A stretch of DNA of 64,000 nucleotides from assembly GCF_900119085.1 (NCBI RefSeq), contig NZ_FPIQ01000003.1, positions 1 to 64,000 on the forward strand, written 5' to 3'. The position numbers and the translations under genes were made by a program. The notes under the pieces are model-generated. The model saw only the letters and a program-made list of their open reading frames with translations. It was not told the DNA's origin and did no database searches. The stretch is from Nitrosovibrio sp. Nv17 (GTDB lineage: Bacteria > Pseudomonadota > Gammaproteobacteria > Burkholderiales > Nitrosomonadaceae). This document shows positions 1-7,752 of the stretch, piece by piece. Every line of letters starts with the position of its first letter. Positions within the stretch are counted from its first letter, which is position 1.

Positions 1-222
1 GAGGTGGAGCACCACGGTCTCTTGCGCAGGCGTGAGCACGGTCTGCAGGTGATGGGCCGTATGCGAGCGGTCTGCAAAAACATCGCGCTTCTTCCATTTG
101 TAAACCGTCTGCTCAGTGATCCCGAAGCGCAGGGCCAGGACGTTGGCTGGCTCGTTGCTGGCTGCGATCTCGGCACGCACGGCGGGCGTGGTGCGGGCGT
201 TCTTGTGCAGGGCAATCAACAT
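1..222 (-). CDS. IS481-family transposase, N-terminal part (cut by window edge)
   Basis: The reverse strand from an ATG at 222 encodes about 74 residues before the window edge, beginning MLIALHKNARTTPAVRAEI. They contain a short helix-turn-helix stretch (ALRFGITEQTVYKWKKRD) and a TAHHLQTVLTPAQE segment. This matches the start of IS481-type DDE transposases, which bind the element's inverted ends and catalyse cut-and-paste transposition. The catalytic domain lies outside the window, so activity cannot be judged. The gene overlaps the end of a small secreted ORF by 7 bp, so the insertion may have altered that ORF. The family call rests on recalled resemblance. Confidence 0.7.
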   Translation of the reverse strand, partial: MLIALHKNARTTPAVRAEIAASNEPANVLALRFGITEQTVYKWKKRDVFADRSHTAHHLQTVLTPAQETVVLHL

Positions 223-434
223 GGCTTTACTCCCTGGGTAGATTGCAAGGACTCTATCAACTCTTGCAGGACCGCTCTGGCCATGAAGAGGGGATAGCGT
301 TTAGAGTCTATGCAATCGTCCGGGATGCGACAGCCAGTGACTTGTGCGGTTGCTACAGACGGCAGCGTAGCAACCATGACACCGCCGCATACCGCAGCGA
401 CGCCCGCCAGGGACTTGAAGATTTGAGCGCGCAT
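216..434 (-). CDS. Small secreted protein, possibly truncated by the adjacent IS
   Basis: This 72-residue ORF starts with a convincing signal peptide: basic MRAQIFK, a hydrophobic core and an ATA cleavage site near residue 30. The predicted mature part is only about 42 residues and has three cysteines (TGCRIPDDC and a C-terminal KPC). Its last codons overlap the start of the IS481-type transposase, so the natural C-terminus may have been replaced by IS DNA. I do not recognise a family. It could be a short genuine periplasmic protein or the stub of a longer one. Confidence 0.35.
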   Translation of the reverse strand: MRAQIFKSLAGVAAVCGGVMVATLPSVATAQVTGCRIPDDCIDSKRYPLFMARAVLQELIESLQSTQGVKPC

Positions 435-626
435 GTTCTTTTTCGCAATCGAATGGCGAAATTGCCATGCAGCAGTATTCGCCTAAGTCCTTGGTCGCGT
501 CATAACTTCTGCGTAAATTTGATGAGGGGTGCCGCTTGAGAAGCCCTGCGGCAGGGAGTCAGTGTTACGGGAACGCCTCGCGGCACCGCCTACAGGGCGA
601 GACTTTATGCCGAATTTACGACGCTC

Positions 627-827
627 TTGACCGCCGCGGCGTATGGTTTAGGTGACTATCAAGGACCATCGGACGCCCCCCCAGTGCCTCAATTCCTCCA
701 GGACATTACCTTTGTAGCCGTCGTCGTCGTCGGGTTCATCGCGTTCTTCCGCTTGGCCAACCGCGTCGAGAAATGGCGCGCGAACCGATCAGCGCCCAAG
801 CATTTGGAATCTCATCGTGTTGAATGA
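627..827 (+). CDS. Putative small single-pass membrane protein
   Basis: This ORF has a TTG start and 66 residues. There is one clear membrane segment (ITFVAVVVVGFIAFFRL, about residues 27-43) followed by a basic tail, RVEKWRANR, suggesting a cytoplasmic C-terminus. The frame is open upstream to about 540 but has no ATG, so the start is uncertain and the ORF may be a remnant. It overlaps the next small membrane ORF by 8 bp, which in turn overlaps the acetyltransferase gene, so it probably belongs to the same transcript. I recognise no family. Confidence 0.35.
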   Translation: MTAAAYGLGDYQGPSDAPPVPQFLQDITFVAVVVVGFIAFFRLANRVEKWRANRSAPKHLESHRVE

Positions 828-945
828 GTTTCTACACTTCATGCTGGCTATTCTCGCCATTGTGGTTCCGCTGCTTCTTGCATGGGTGCTCATTGAGTAC
901 CCCACGCGCCGCAAGCGAAGTTCGAGTTCTTCACAAAGCAGATGA
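820..945 (+). CDS. 41-aa membrane microprotein coupled to GNAT gene
   Basis: A TTG at 820 (or GTG at 817) opens a 41-residue ORF with one membrane helix (FMLAILAIVVPLLLAWVLI) followed by a strongly basic and Ser-rich tail (YPTRRKRSSSSSQSR). Its TGA at 943-945 overlaps the ATG of the acetyltransferase gene in an ATGA arrangement, typical of translational coupling. That makes it more likely to be a real gene than its length suggests. No family is recognised. A guess is a membrane tether or partner for the neighbouring GNAT/ATP-grasp pair. Confidence 0.4.
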   Translation: MNEFLHFMLAILAIVVPLLLAWVLIEYPTRRKRSSSSSQSR

Positions 946-1472
946 CAAAAACCCGCATTAGGCTGGCCGACCACCAGGATATCGAGCAGCTCATAGAGCT
1001 TGAAGAACAATCGTTCGCTTTTGATCGAATATCGCGAAGAAGCTGGCGCGCCCTATCAAAGAGTGCCTCGGCCATTGTACTGGTGGCAGAGGCAGGCGCC
1101 ATGGTCGTAGGTAGTGCGGTAATTCTCATGCGCAAGCGATCTCAGATTGCTCGCCTTTATTCGATTGCCGTCAAGAGCGGCTGCCAACGCTCCGGAATCG
1201 GCCACCTTCTCACAAATGAAGTTTCCCGCGCAGCAACGGCGCACGGTTGCACCGAAGTGCGTCTGGAAAGTCGCATTGACAATGTGCGCGCGCACGCGCT
1301 ATTTCGCGCACTAGGCTACACGCCATTTGGTGCTCCAATCCGCAATTACTACGCCGATGGCGCGAGTGCCATCCGTTTTCGCAAGCAGTTGCGTCCTGAT
1401 ATCGCCACGAAAGCGGCCGTCAGGAAAGCGGACAATTCAAACATCGACTGGAACCAGGCGCCGCCTGGTTAG
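942..1472 (+). CDS. GNAT-family N-acetyltransferase (RimK-like ligase partner)
   Basis: The protein has 176 residues. The N-terminus (TKTRIRLADHQDIEQLIELEEQSF) is the usual GNAT beta1-alpha1 region. The acetyl-CoA pyrophosphate-binding motif is visible as QRSGIGHLL, and motif B lies around VRLESRIDNVRAHALFRALGY. It should transfer an acyl group from acyl-CoA to an amine; the substrate is unknown. It lies 78 bp before an RLAN/ATP-grasp ligase. From the literature on amidoligase operons, related GNAT domains accompany such ligases, often fused to a C39-like peptidase. No peptidase part is present here. Translation is probably coupled to the preceding microprotein through an ATGA overlap. Confidence 0.8.
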   Translation: MTKTRIRLADHQDIEQLIELEEQSFAFDRISRRSWRALSKSASAIVLVAEAGAMVVGSAVILMRKRSQIARLYSIAVKSGCQRSGIGHLLTNEVSRAATAHGCTEVRLESRIDNVRAHALFRALGYTPFGAPIRNYYADGASAIRFRKQLRPDIATKAAVRKADNSNIDWNQAPPG

Positions 1473-1550
1473 GCCACGCAGTTCGAGCGCCCCCCATTCC
1501 GGCCATGATCGATGGCCGGAGCAACGATTCTTTTGCATTTAGAGCTCCCA

Positions 1551-3185
1551 ATGAATTCGGACCATCTGATCATCGTCGAGAAACCAAGCGATTTTCGCTG
1601 GAGCGACCCAGACATGGAGGTCGTCACGGCAGAACACTTCCTTGCGGATGGCCCGCGAATACGAAGCCGGCCGCGCAAGATCATCAATTTGTGCCGTAGC
1701 TACAGTTACCTGAGTGTCGGGTACTACTGTTCGCTGCTCGCGGAGGCTCGCGGAGATCGAGTGACTCCGAGCGTCGAAACCATCCTGGATCTCGCACGCC
1801 GCAAGCCGCAGGCAAGCATGCTGCCGACGCTGAACTCCCTTGTCGGCCCGCTGAAAGAGGTTCCTCGATCAGTCCGCAGCCTCACCCTGCACGTGTTCTT
1901 CGGAGAAATAGAGGACCCGCAGCTTGCCAATCTTGCCCGCAAGAGCTTCGAAATGTTCCAGTGCCCGCTATTGGAGATTGAAGTGGAGCGCGCAGCCAAG
2001 TCGGAAGTGTGGGAGGTCGCGGCCATACAACCGCTCAAGCCTGCGGACATCAGTGCGGAACAGGATGGCGTCTTTACGCGAGGCCTCGCCAAGTTCACCC
2101 GAAGGACCTGGAATCCAGCTCCGCGACCCCGCACGTACCGCATGGCGGTCGCCATACTGCATGACCCGAAAGATCCTCTGCCTCCATCGAACCTGAAAAC
2201 ACTGAGCAAGATTGTCGATATTGGAGAAGAGCTTGATATTTCCGTCGAATTGATCGAAAAGAAAGATTTTTCTCGCTTGACCCAATTCGATGCCTTGTTC
2301 ATCCGGGAAACGACTGCAGTATCTGATCACACGTTCCAGTTTGCACGCAAGGCAGAAATGGCCAATATGCCTGTGATTGACGATCCAACGTCGATCTTGC
2401 GATGCACCAACAAGGCGTATCTTGCAGAACTTCTGAAAGGCCACGACGTGCCGACACCTCAGACGTTCTTGTTGAGCAAGCACAGTCTGAACACGGCGGC
2501 CAGATTGCTGCCTTATCCGGTGGTGCTGAAGGTGCCTGATGGCGCCTTTAGTCTCAGCGTCAAAAAGGCGGAGGACGCGACGCAATTGGTTGAGATCGCG
2601 CGTGAAATGCTCAAGGAATCCGACGTCATTCTGGCACAGGAGTTCATGTATACACCCTTCGATTGGCGGATCGGTGTTTTGGATGGCAAGCCGTTATTCG
2701 CGGCGCGCTACCACATGTGCAAAGACCATTGGCAGATCATCAAGCACGCCGCCAACGGCAATTTCCAGGAGGGGCGCGTTGAATCCGTCCCGTTGTCGGA
2801 CGTGCCCTTATCGATACTGGAGCTGGCGAGTAAATCGGCAAATCTAATCGGCGATGGACTCTACGGCATTGACATCAAATCCAACGGAGAACAGTCGTTT
2901 GTTATTGAGGTCAATGACAATCCAAACATCGATATTGGCATGGAAGATGCCCACGAGGGCGATGAAGTATATCGAAAAATATTGCTTCATCTGCTTTATC
3001 GCTTTGAACTGCGGCACAACATTTCTACGAATAATGGTGCTGGCAATCTCACACAGAGTTCACACCACGCCGAGTCGAAATCCGTGATCAGCGTTCATTC
3101 ATCCTTACATGGCAACCCGGATGCCAAGAACGCTTTGAAAATTGGAAAAAAAGTGGATGGAGAGAAACTTTCCGTCTCGCCTTGA
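1551..3185 (+). CDS. RimK-like ATP-grasp ligase with RLAN N-terminal domain
   Basis: This 544-residue protein combines an N-terminal RLAN domain (about 1-170, starting HLIIVEKPSDF) with a C-terminal ATP-grasp domain (about 225-500). The ATP-grasp part shows the lysine of VVLKVPDGAFS and the Mg-binding signature VIEVNDNPNID. Enzymes of this fold join a carboxylate to an amine using ATP, as in RimK glutamate ligation; the substrate here is unknown. I chose the ATG at 1551 because family members begin right at the HLIIVEKP segment; an ATG at 1512 would add 13 unrelated residues. The last 40 or so residues (after NISTNNGAG) are polar and probably disordered. It follows the GNAT gene, and the pair recurs in proteobacteria. 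Confidence 0.85.
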   Translation: MNSDHLIIVEKPSDFRWSDPDMEVVTAEHFLADGPRIRSRPRKIINLCRSYSYLSVGYYCSLLAEARGDRVTPSVETILDLARRKPQASMLPTLNSLVGPLKEVPRSVRSLTLHVFFGEIEDPQLANLARKSFEMFQCPLLEIEVERAAKSEVWEVAAIQPLKPADISAEQDGVFTRGLAKFTRRTWNPAPRPRTYRMAVAILHDPKDPLPPSNLKTLSKIVDIGEELDISVELIEKKDFSRLTQFDALFIRETTAVSDHTFQFARKAEMANMPVIDDPTSILRCTNKAYLAELLKGHDVPTPQTFLLSKHSLNTAARLLPYPVVLKVPDGAFSLSVKKAEDATQLVEIAREMLKESDVILAQEFMYTPFDWRIGVLDGKPLFAARYHMCKDHWQIIKHAANGNFQEGRVESVPLSDVPLSILELASKSANLIGDGLYGIDIKSNGEQSFVIEVNDNPNIDIGMEDAHEGDEVYRKILLHLLYRFELRHNISTNNGAGNLTQSSHHAESKSVISVHSSLHGNPDAKNALKIGKKVDGEKLSVSP

Positions 3186-3420
3186 ATAGCAGCGTCGCCA
3201 GCTCATTTTTCAAGTGATTGCTGGACTTTGCGTTTGCAGTAAGCTGCGGGGCCTCTTGCCGTGGCCTCTTCGCGCTTGCGGTCCGACAGATGCAGCGAAG
3301 AACTCAATGCAGGCAGCATGCTGTTCTTGCAGATGACCTGCACTCATCACTTGGCTCGAAGTTACCAAGGCCGTCTGAAGATATGTGGCCCGATGTGCTT
3401 GAGATTAGGAAATAAGGTAC

Positions 3421-4317
3421 ATGGAACTACGCCATCTTCGTTGCTTTGTCGCATTGGCCGAGGAATTGCACTTCACACGCGCTGCTGAGCGCCTACATAT
3501 CGAGCAGCCGCCATTGTCGCGAGCGATCAAAGAGCTGGAAGACGAACTGGGGGTTGTGCTCTTTGATCGGGATCGCAGAGGTACGCGCCTGACAGCAGCC
3601 GGAGCTGCATTCTTGCAAGACACTCGCCGACTATTCACGGTCTTGGAACAAGCGCAAGAGAATGCCAGGGCCATCGCAGCAGGTAGGCGGGGCAGCCTGC
3701 GCATCGCCGTATCCGATGGAGCTCTCGATCCCCGACTGTCAGCATTCTTGGCTCGCTGCCGTGTGGAAGAGCCGGAAATGGAGATACGTATGTGCGAAGT
3801 GCCCTTGGCCGAACAGTTGCGCGGGCTTCGGTCGGGCGACTTTACGATCGGTCTCGCGCACACCGATGAAGTCAGCGATGGCATTGTCGCCGTGCCAATC
3901 TGGCGAGATCCAATTGTGATCGCTTTGCCCGCACTACATGAGTTGCTTGCCCATAAGGAGATTCCACTTCATAAACTGGGAGGCCACCCACTTGTGTTGT
4001 GTGACCCGCGGATATGCGAGGGCTACTGCCGCGAGCTGACTCGACTCCTGGGGCCAGTGGGGAATCAGAATGTCGTTGAACACGTGTCCTCACTGGACAT
4101 GATGCTGACTCTGGTGGGAGCAGGTTACGGCGTCGGCTTTATCTCTGCAAACAAGATTCCGGTCAGCCAACGTCAGGATGTAGTGATCCGCCCCCTGGCG
4201 GTGAAATCAGCAGTAATCACTACTTACCTACTACGATCAGCAAGTAGTGACTTGAGTGCTTCATTGGAGCGTTTTATTTCCCGACTGCGTGAGGGTTTCG
4301 ACGATCGACTGAAATAA
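3421..4317 (+). CDS. LysR-type transcriptional regulator
   Basis: This is a full-length LTTR of 298 residues. The winged HTH is at residues 1-60 (MELRHLRCFVALAEELHFTR, then QPPLSRAIKELEDELG), followed by a linker helix and a periplasmic-binding-protein-like effector domain beginning SLRIAVSDGA. It should bind DNA as a tetramer and respond to an unknown small molecule. It converges on the XRE gene with a 5-bp gap and follows the RLAN gene after 235 bp in which I see nothing definite. No metabolic target is divergent from it, so its regulon is unclear. It sits on the tRNA-Gly island, where such regulators are common cargo. Confidence 0.9.
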   Translation: MELRHLRCFVALAEELHFTRAAERLHIEQPPLSRAIKELEDELGVVLFDRDRRGTRLTAAGAAFLQDTRRLFTVLEQAQENARAIAAGRRGSLRIAVSDGALDPRLSAFLARCRVEEPEMEIRMCEVPLAEQLRGLRSGDFTIGLAHTDEVSDGIVAVPIWRDPIVIALPALHELLAHKEIPLHKLGGHPLVLCDPRICEGYCRELTRLLGPVGNQNVVEHVSSLDMMLTLVGAGYGVGFISANKIPVSQRQDVVIRPLAVKSAVITTYLLRSASSDLSASLERFISRLREGFDDRLK

Positions 4318-4322
4318 TTTTC

Positions 4323-4616
4323 TCACGAATCAGCGCTTAAACTCAGATTGTGTTCGGTTGCGGCCATAAGCTCGGCCGCACTTATTCCGAGTGCTATAGA
4401 AATTTTCAGTATGAGCGGAAGCGTAGGTACATGTTCTCCACGTTCAATTTTTCCCATATGCGAGCGTGCAATGCCTGCCCTAGAAGCGAACTCATCCTGT
4501 GCGACGCCTTGCGCGACGCGAGCCGCGCGCACGGCCTGTCCGAATGCCAATGCTGGCTTGGAGTCATACGTGGTTGTGCCAGACGGACGTCCAGGCTGAA
4601 TAGTGGTCTTCTGCAT
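4323..4616 (-). CDS. XRE-family HTH regulator
   Basis: This 97-residue protein has a Cro/C1-type HTH at about residues 27-85 (FGQAVRAARVAQGVAQDEFA, then RAGIARSHMGKIERGEHVP). The first 25 residues are polar and probably disordered. It is a DNA-binding repressor-type protein without a ligand domain. It is transcribed divergently from the HTH-less LysR-effector gene at 4741, and the 124 bp between them carry repeated motifs that could be its operator. Close position to a clc-type integrase suggests a role in island gene control, which is an inference. Confidence 0.85.
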   Translation of the reverse strand: MQKTTIQPGRPSGTTTYDSKPALAFGQAVRAARVAQGVAQDEFASRAGIARSHMGKIERGEHVPTLPLILKISIALGISAAELMAATEHNLSLSADS

Positions 4617-4633
4617 CGGCAGAAGGGTCGATC

Positions 4634-4677
4634 AAACTGCGAAAATTAACCACGTTAAGTTTGGAGACGTTAAACTT
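4634..4677 (+). promoter_or_regulatory. Candidate operator: ACGTTAA direct repeats and AAGTTT/AAACTT dyad
   Basis: Between the divergent XRE and LysR-effector genes, ACGTTAA occurs at 4652-4658 and again at 4667-4673 (15 bp start to start). AAGTTT (4657-4662) and AAACTT (4672-4677) form an inverted repeat. A further AAACT is at 4634-4638. This arrangement suits binding of a dimeric regulator, most likely the XRE protein. No footprint is known. Confidence 0.4.
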
Positions 4678-4740
4678 CTCTCTTTCCCGTCATGCTAGCT
4701 CGCACCTCGACCTGCCTAGCCTCTCTTCTGCGCGGCGCTT

Positions 4741-5382
4741 ATGCACAGCATCACCAGCCGATCATCCCGCCTCCGGCTTGCCATCGCGCCGGGTGTGCCG
4801 TCGTTTCAGCTCTCCAAGTTGCTGGCCCTACAGCGCGCAGAAGAGCCAAACGTCAGGCTCACGTTTTCTGCGGTAACAGGTGACGAATTGGTCGCGGGTA
4901 TTCAGGACGGTCGCTACGACGCAGGAATGTCGCTTCAGGGGGCCAGCGACCCAGGCCTCAAGACGCAACCTTTGTGGGCCGAGAGCATGGCTGTCGCCGT
5001 GCCGCTGCGGTTCCATTTACTCGACCGGGCAAAGCTCACCGTCGCCGGTCTTCAAGACTACCCGATCTATCGCTGGCAGGCCGAGGACTGTCCTCTGCTG
5101 GATGGAAGGCTGGCCTCCCTCATGCCGTTGGACGAGGAGAACATCCAGCGGGTGACTTCATTCGAGATGCTGGCGCTATGGGTTGCGGCCGGCTATGGCA
5201 TCGGGGTATCTGCGCAAACGCGCATCGAGCGTGCCCACGGCTGGGGTATCACCATGCGACCGCTCGCCGACGGCCCCTATGAAATCGTGACCTACCTGCA
5301 GCGACGCCACGCGCAAACCGACTCCGCTTCGGAGCGGTTCGAGCGCAGAGCGATGCAAGTCGCCGGGGCCGAAGCCACGTAA
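4741..5382 (+). CDS. LysR substrate-binding domain protein lacking HTH
   Basis: This 213-residue protein matches only the effector-binding half of LysR regulators (RLRLAIAPGVPSFQLSKLLA through VAAGYGIGVSAQTRI). No HTH is found upstream in this frame or, as far as I can see, in another frame between 4617 and 4741, so it is a free-standing effector domain or a decayed LTTR. It cannot bind DNA like an LTTR. It might titrate a ligand or form mixed oligomers with the full-length LysR at 3421. It converges on the integrase gene (50-bp gap) and is divergent from the XRE gene. Confidence 0.75.
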   Translation: MHSITSRSSRLRLAIAPGVPSFQLSKLLALQRAEEPNVRLTFSAVTGDELVAGIQDGRYDAGMSLQGASDPGLKTQPLWAESMAVAVPLRFHLLDRAKLTVAGLQDYPIYRWQAEDCPLLDGRLASLMPLDEENIQRVTSFEMLALWVAAGYGIGVSAQTRIERAHGWGITMRPLADGPYEIVTYLQRRHAQTDSASERFERRAMQVAGAEAT

Positions 5383-5431
5383 TAACATCCCTACGGCCGG
5401 AGCTATGACCCCGGCCGTAGTTTGAAGGGGG

Positions 5432-7384
5432 TTAGGCCCCCTCAAGTACTGCCGCGCTGTCCACCAGCCGACGGACGCTCAGCCGCACATCCTCGGGAAT
5501 GGGCCGCAAGGCAACGGCCTCGGGCCCATCCTCGTGGCGCTGGTAGTCACCCATGATGACGCGGATGATCGCGGGCACGTTGGTCGGCGTGACCGCATCG
5601 ATAGCCGCACGATCACCCAGGTCGGGGTGAGGCTCGGTCAGCATGCGGTACAGCTCCCACGAATCCGCGTGCAGGCATTGGTTCATGAGCACTTGGGCCA
5701 GCTTGTGCTTGAGCGGTACCAGTTGCCAGTCGGGAACCCGCTGCCCCCGGTTGCCCAGGCTGATCGACAGGAGCTTGCCCGCCTTCAGCTCGCGGTTGAT
5801 CTGGTCCTTGGACTTGCCGGCCAGCTTGCCGAACAGAGGAACCGGCAGATTGTTCGGCGACTCGTAGACGGCCAGCATTTCCTCGCGCTCGCGCTGGATC
5901 GCTGAGACTTCCGGCTCCGGGGCATGCATCGGAGGCGGCGGCACCTGCGACAGCCGCTGGAACGTGATTCCGCCGCTGTTGGGGGTCACGACGATGGGCG
6001 TGGCCACCACCGGCGGCACGCCGGGGACAGCGGGCTCGGCCGCCGTGGGGGCGGCACCCACCGCACCCAGCGCTTCCTCCACTTCAGCCATCGCCGGCAC
6101 GCCGTCGATGCGGATGGTCAGGTGCGCACTCGCGGCTTCCACTTCGCCCTGTTCGAGCAGGTCGAGGCGATCGGCCCAGTCCTGCATCATCCGGCGGCGG
6201 GGCTCCACGTACTTGGCGTGGTTGTAGGCCGAGCTGACCTTGTTCGGATCGGAGTGCGAAAGCTGTGCGTCCACCCAAATCTTCGGGTAGCCGATCTCGT
6301 TGAGCGCCGTCGAGATGGTGCCGCGGATGCCATGGCCGGTCAGGCGCCCCTCATACCCCATGAGTTGCACGGCCTTGTTGAGGGTGTTCTCGCTGATGCG
6401 CCTCTTGAGTTCGCTGCGGTGCGACAGCAGGTACTTCTGCGCCGGCCGCATCACGCCCAGGAGATAGCGCACGATCTCGATGGCCTGCAGGGACAAGGGC
6501 ACGATGTAGGGCGGCACGTCCTGCGGCCGCTTGCCGGCCTTGCGCATTTCGTCCTGGAGCTGCTTGACGACCTGCGGCGGGATGATCCACAAGCCGCGGT
6601 CGAGGTCGAATTGCTCAGGTTCGGCCAGCCGCAACTCGCCTGTGCGCACCCCCGTCAGGAACAGCAGACGGACGCCAAGCTGGGTCTGCCAGCCACGGGG
6701 GTTGTAGAGCCGGAGCTTCTGAAGGAACTCTGGCAGTTCGGGAAGGTGCAGGTAGGGGTTGTGCGCCACCGGAGGCTTGGGTTCAGCTACCACGTCCAGG
6801 TCCGCAGCCGGGTTGACGTCCAGTCCCTCTGCAATGACCAGGGCATAGCGAAACATCTGGTTGAACCAGGTGCGCACCTTCTCGGCGGTGGTGAACGCCT
6901 TGCGCTTCTCGATCGCCGCCACGACGCCCACAAGCTGGGGCCGGCGAATGTCGTAGATCGACATCTTCCCTAGGGTGGGCAGCACGTCCTTGTTGAAGAT
7001 GCGCAGGATCTGCGACAGCGTGCTCTGGCGGCCTTCCTTGAGTTCCTTGCGGCGATGCTCGACCCAGGCATCAAAAACAATCTTGAAGGTGTATTCGCCC
7101 GCCAGCTTGGCTGCGTGCCGACGCTGGTCGCGTTCGATTTGAGGATCGACCCCCCGGGCGAGCAGGGCCTGGGCCTTGTCCCGCTCCCCGCGGGCCTCGC
7201 GCAGGCTGAGGGCGGGATAGCCGCCGAGGGACAAGCGCTTCTGCTTGCCCAGCCAGTAGTAGCGGAAAATCCACGACTTGCCGCCTGCGGCAGAGACCAT
7301 CAGGCCCAGGCAGTCGTTGTCGGAGAGGGTGTAGCGCTTGCCGGTGGTCCTTGCCTGCCGGACGGTCAGATCAGAGAGTGCCAT
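5432..7384 (-). CDS. Tyrosine integrase of the clc/PAGI-2 island type
   Basis: This 650-residue site-specific recombinase has an N-terminal DUF4102 arm-binding domain (from MALSDLTVRQARTTGKRYTL), a core-binding region at about 100-200 and a catalytic domain at about 200-410. Visible active-site parts are the Arg of FLTGVRTGEL, HGIR, the His of AQLSHSD and the Tyr in SAYNHAKYVEPRRRM. A C-terminal extension of about 230 residues resembles that of IntB13-like integrases, which are longer than ordinary phage integrases (about 400 aa). It reads away from tRNA-Gly, 225 bp from the tRNA 3' end, the position expected for an integrase that uses that end as attB. Confidence 0.92.
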   Translation of the reverse strand: MALSDLTVRQARTTGKRYTLSDNDCLGLMVSAAGGKSWIFRYYWLGKQKRLSLGGYPALSLREARGERDKAQALLARGVDPQIERDQRRHAAKLAGEYTFKIVFDAWVEHRRKELKEGRQSTLSQILRIFNKDVLPTLGKMSIYDIRRPQLVGVVAAIEKRKAFTTAEKVRTWFNQMFRYALVIAEGLDVNPAADLDVVAEPKPPVAHNPYLHLPELPEFLQKLRLYNPRGWQTQLGVRLLFLTGVRTGELRLAEPEQFDLDRGLWIIPPQVVKQLQDEMRKAGKRPQDVPPYIVPLSLQAIEIVRYLLGVMRPAQKYLLSHRSELKRRISENTLNKAVQLMGYEGRLTGHGIRGTISTALNEIGYPKIWVDAQLSHSDPNKVSSAYNHAKYVEPRRRMMQDWADRLDLLEQGEVEAASAHLTIRIDGVPAMAEVEEALGAVGAAPTAAEPAVPGVPPVVATPIVVTPNSGGITFQRLSQVPPPPMHAPEPEVSAIQREREEMLAVYESPNNLPVPLFGKLAGKSKDQINRELKAGKLLSISLGNRGQRVPDWQLVPLKHKLAQVLMNQCLHADSWELYRMLTEPHPDLGDRAAIDAVTPTNVPAIIRVIMGDYQRHEDGPEAVALRPIPEDVRLSVRRLVDSAAVLEGA

Positions 7385-7393
7385 TTCGAGGCT

Positions 7394-7411
7394 CCTAAGT
7401 TATGACTTAGG
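7394..7411. repeat. Palindrome upstream of integrase start
   Basis: CCTAAGT-TATG-ACTTAGG forms a perfect 7-bp-arm inverted repeat beginning 10 bp upstream of the integrase ATG (7384). It covers the expected promoter/RBS region, so it could be an operator for integrase autoregulation or an excisionase site. Confidence 0.45.
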
Positions 7412-7545
7412 CCTATGCTCGTCATGGTTCCCGCTCAGCCCCAGCAACTATCCGGCAGCCGTCCCAACCGCATTCTTGTGCCTCAATTGGTCACTCAAAA
7501 ACGGTAGCTGTGGGTGGATTTCCGTGGCGCTCGCTGGAATGAAAA

Positions 7546-7567
7546 AAGGGGCCGAAGCCCCTCTTTT
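7546..7567 (-). terminator. UUCG-type intrinsic terminator after tRNA-Gly
   Basis: Read on the minus strand, GGGGC-TTCG-GCCCC (7548-7561) is followed by six T residues. It lies about 50 bp past the tRNA-Gly 3' end and would stop the tRNA transcript before it enters the integrase promoter region. The plus-strand reading has a weaker T run, so it may act in both directions. Confidence 0.7.
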
Positions 7568-7609
7568 CAACGACTTACAGACGTCAGTGGAAGTCTGTAG
7601 ATCATAACT

Positions 7610-7684
7610 TGGAGCGGGAAACGAGGCTCGAACTCGCGACCCCAACCTTGGCAAGGTTGTGCTCTACCACTGAGCTATTCCCGC
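7610..7684 (-). tRNA. tRNA-Gly (GCC)
   Basis: On the minus strand GCGGGAA opens the acceptor stem and TTCCCGC closes it, followed by the T discriminator and encoded CCA. The D-arm is AGCTCAGTGGTAGAGC, the anticodon loop is TTGCCAA (anticodon GCC) and the T-arm contains GAGTTCGAGCCTC. The length is 75 nt with CCA. The 3' end faces the clc-type integrase and is very probably the attachment site, marking the island/core boundary at about 7610. Confidence 0.97.
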
Positions 7685-7752
7685 GAAAAACAATGCTGGC
7701 ATTATAAGGATGCTGCACCCTTTGTCAAGGAAGGGCGGCGCGGCGCGGGGCA

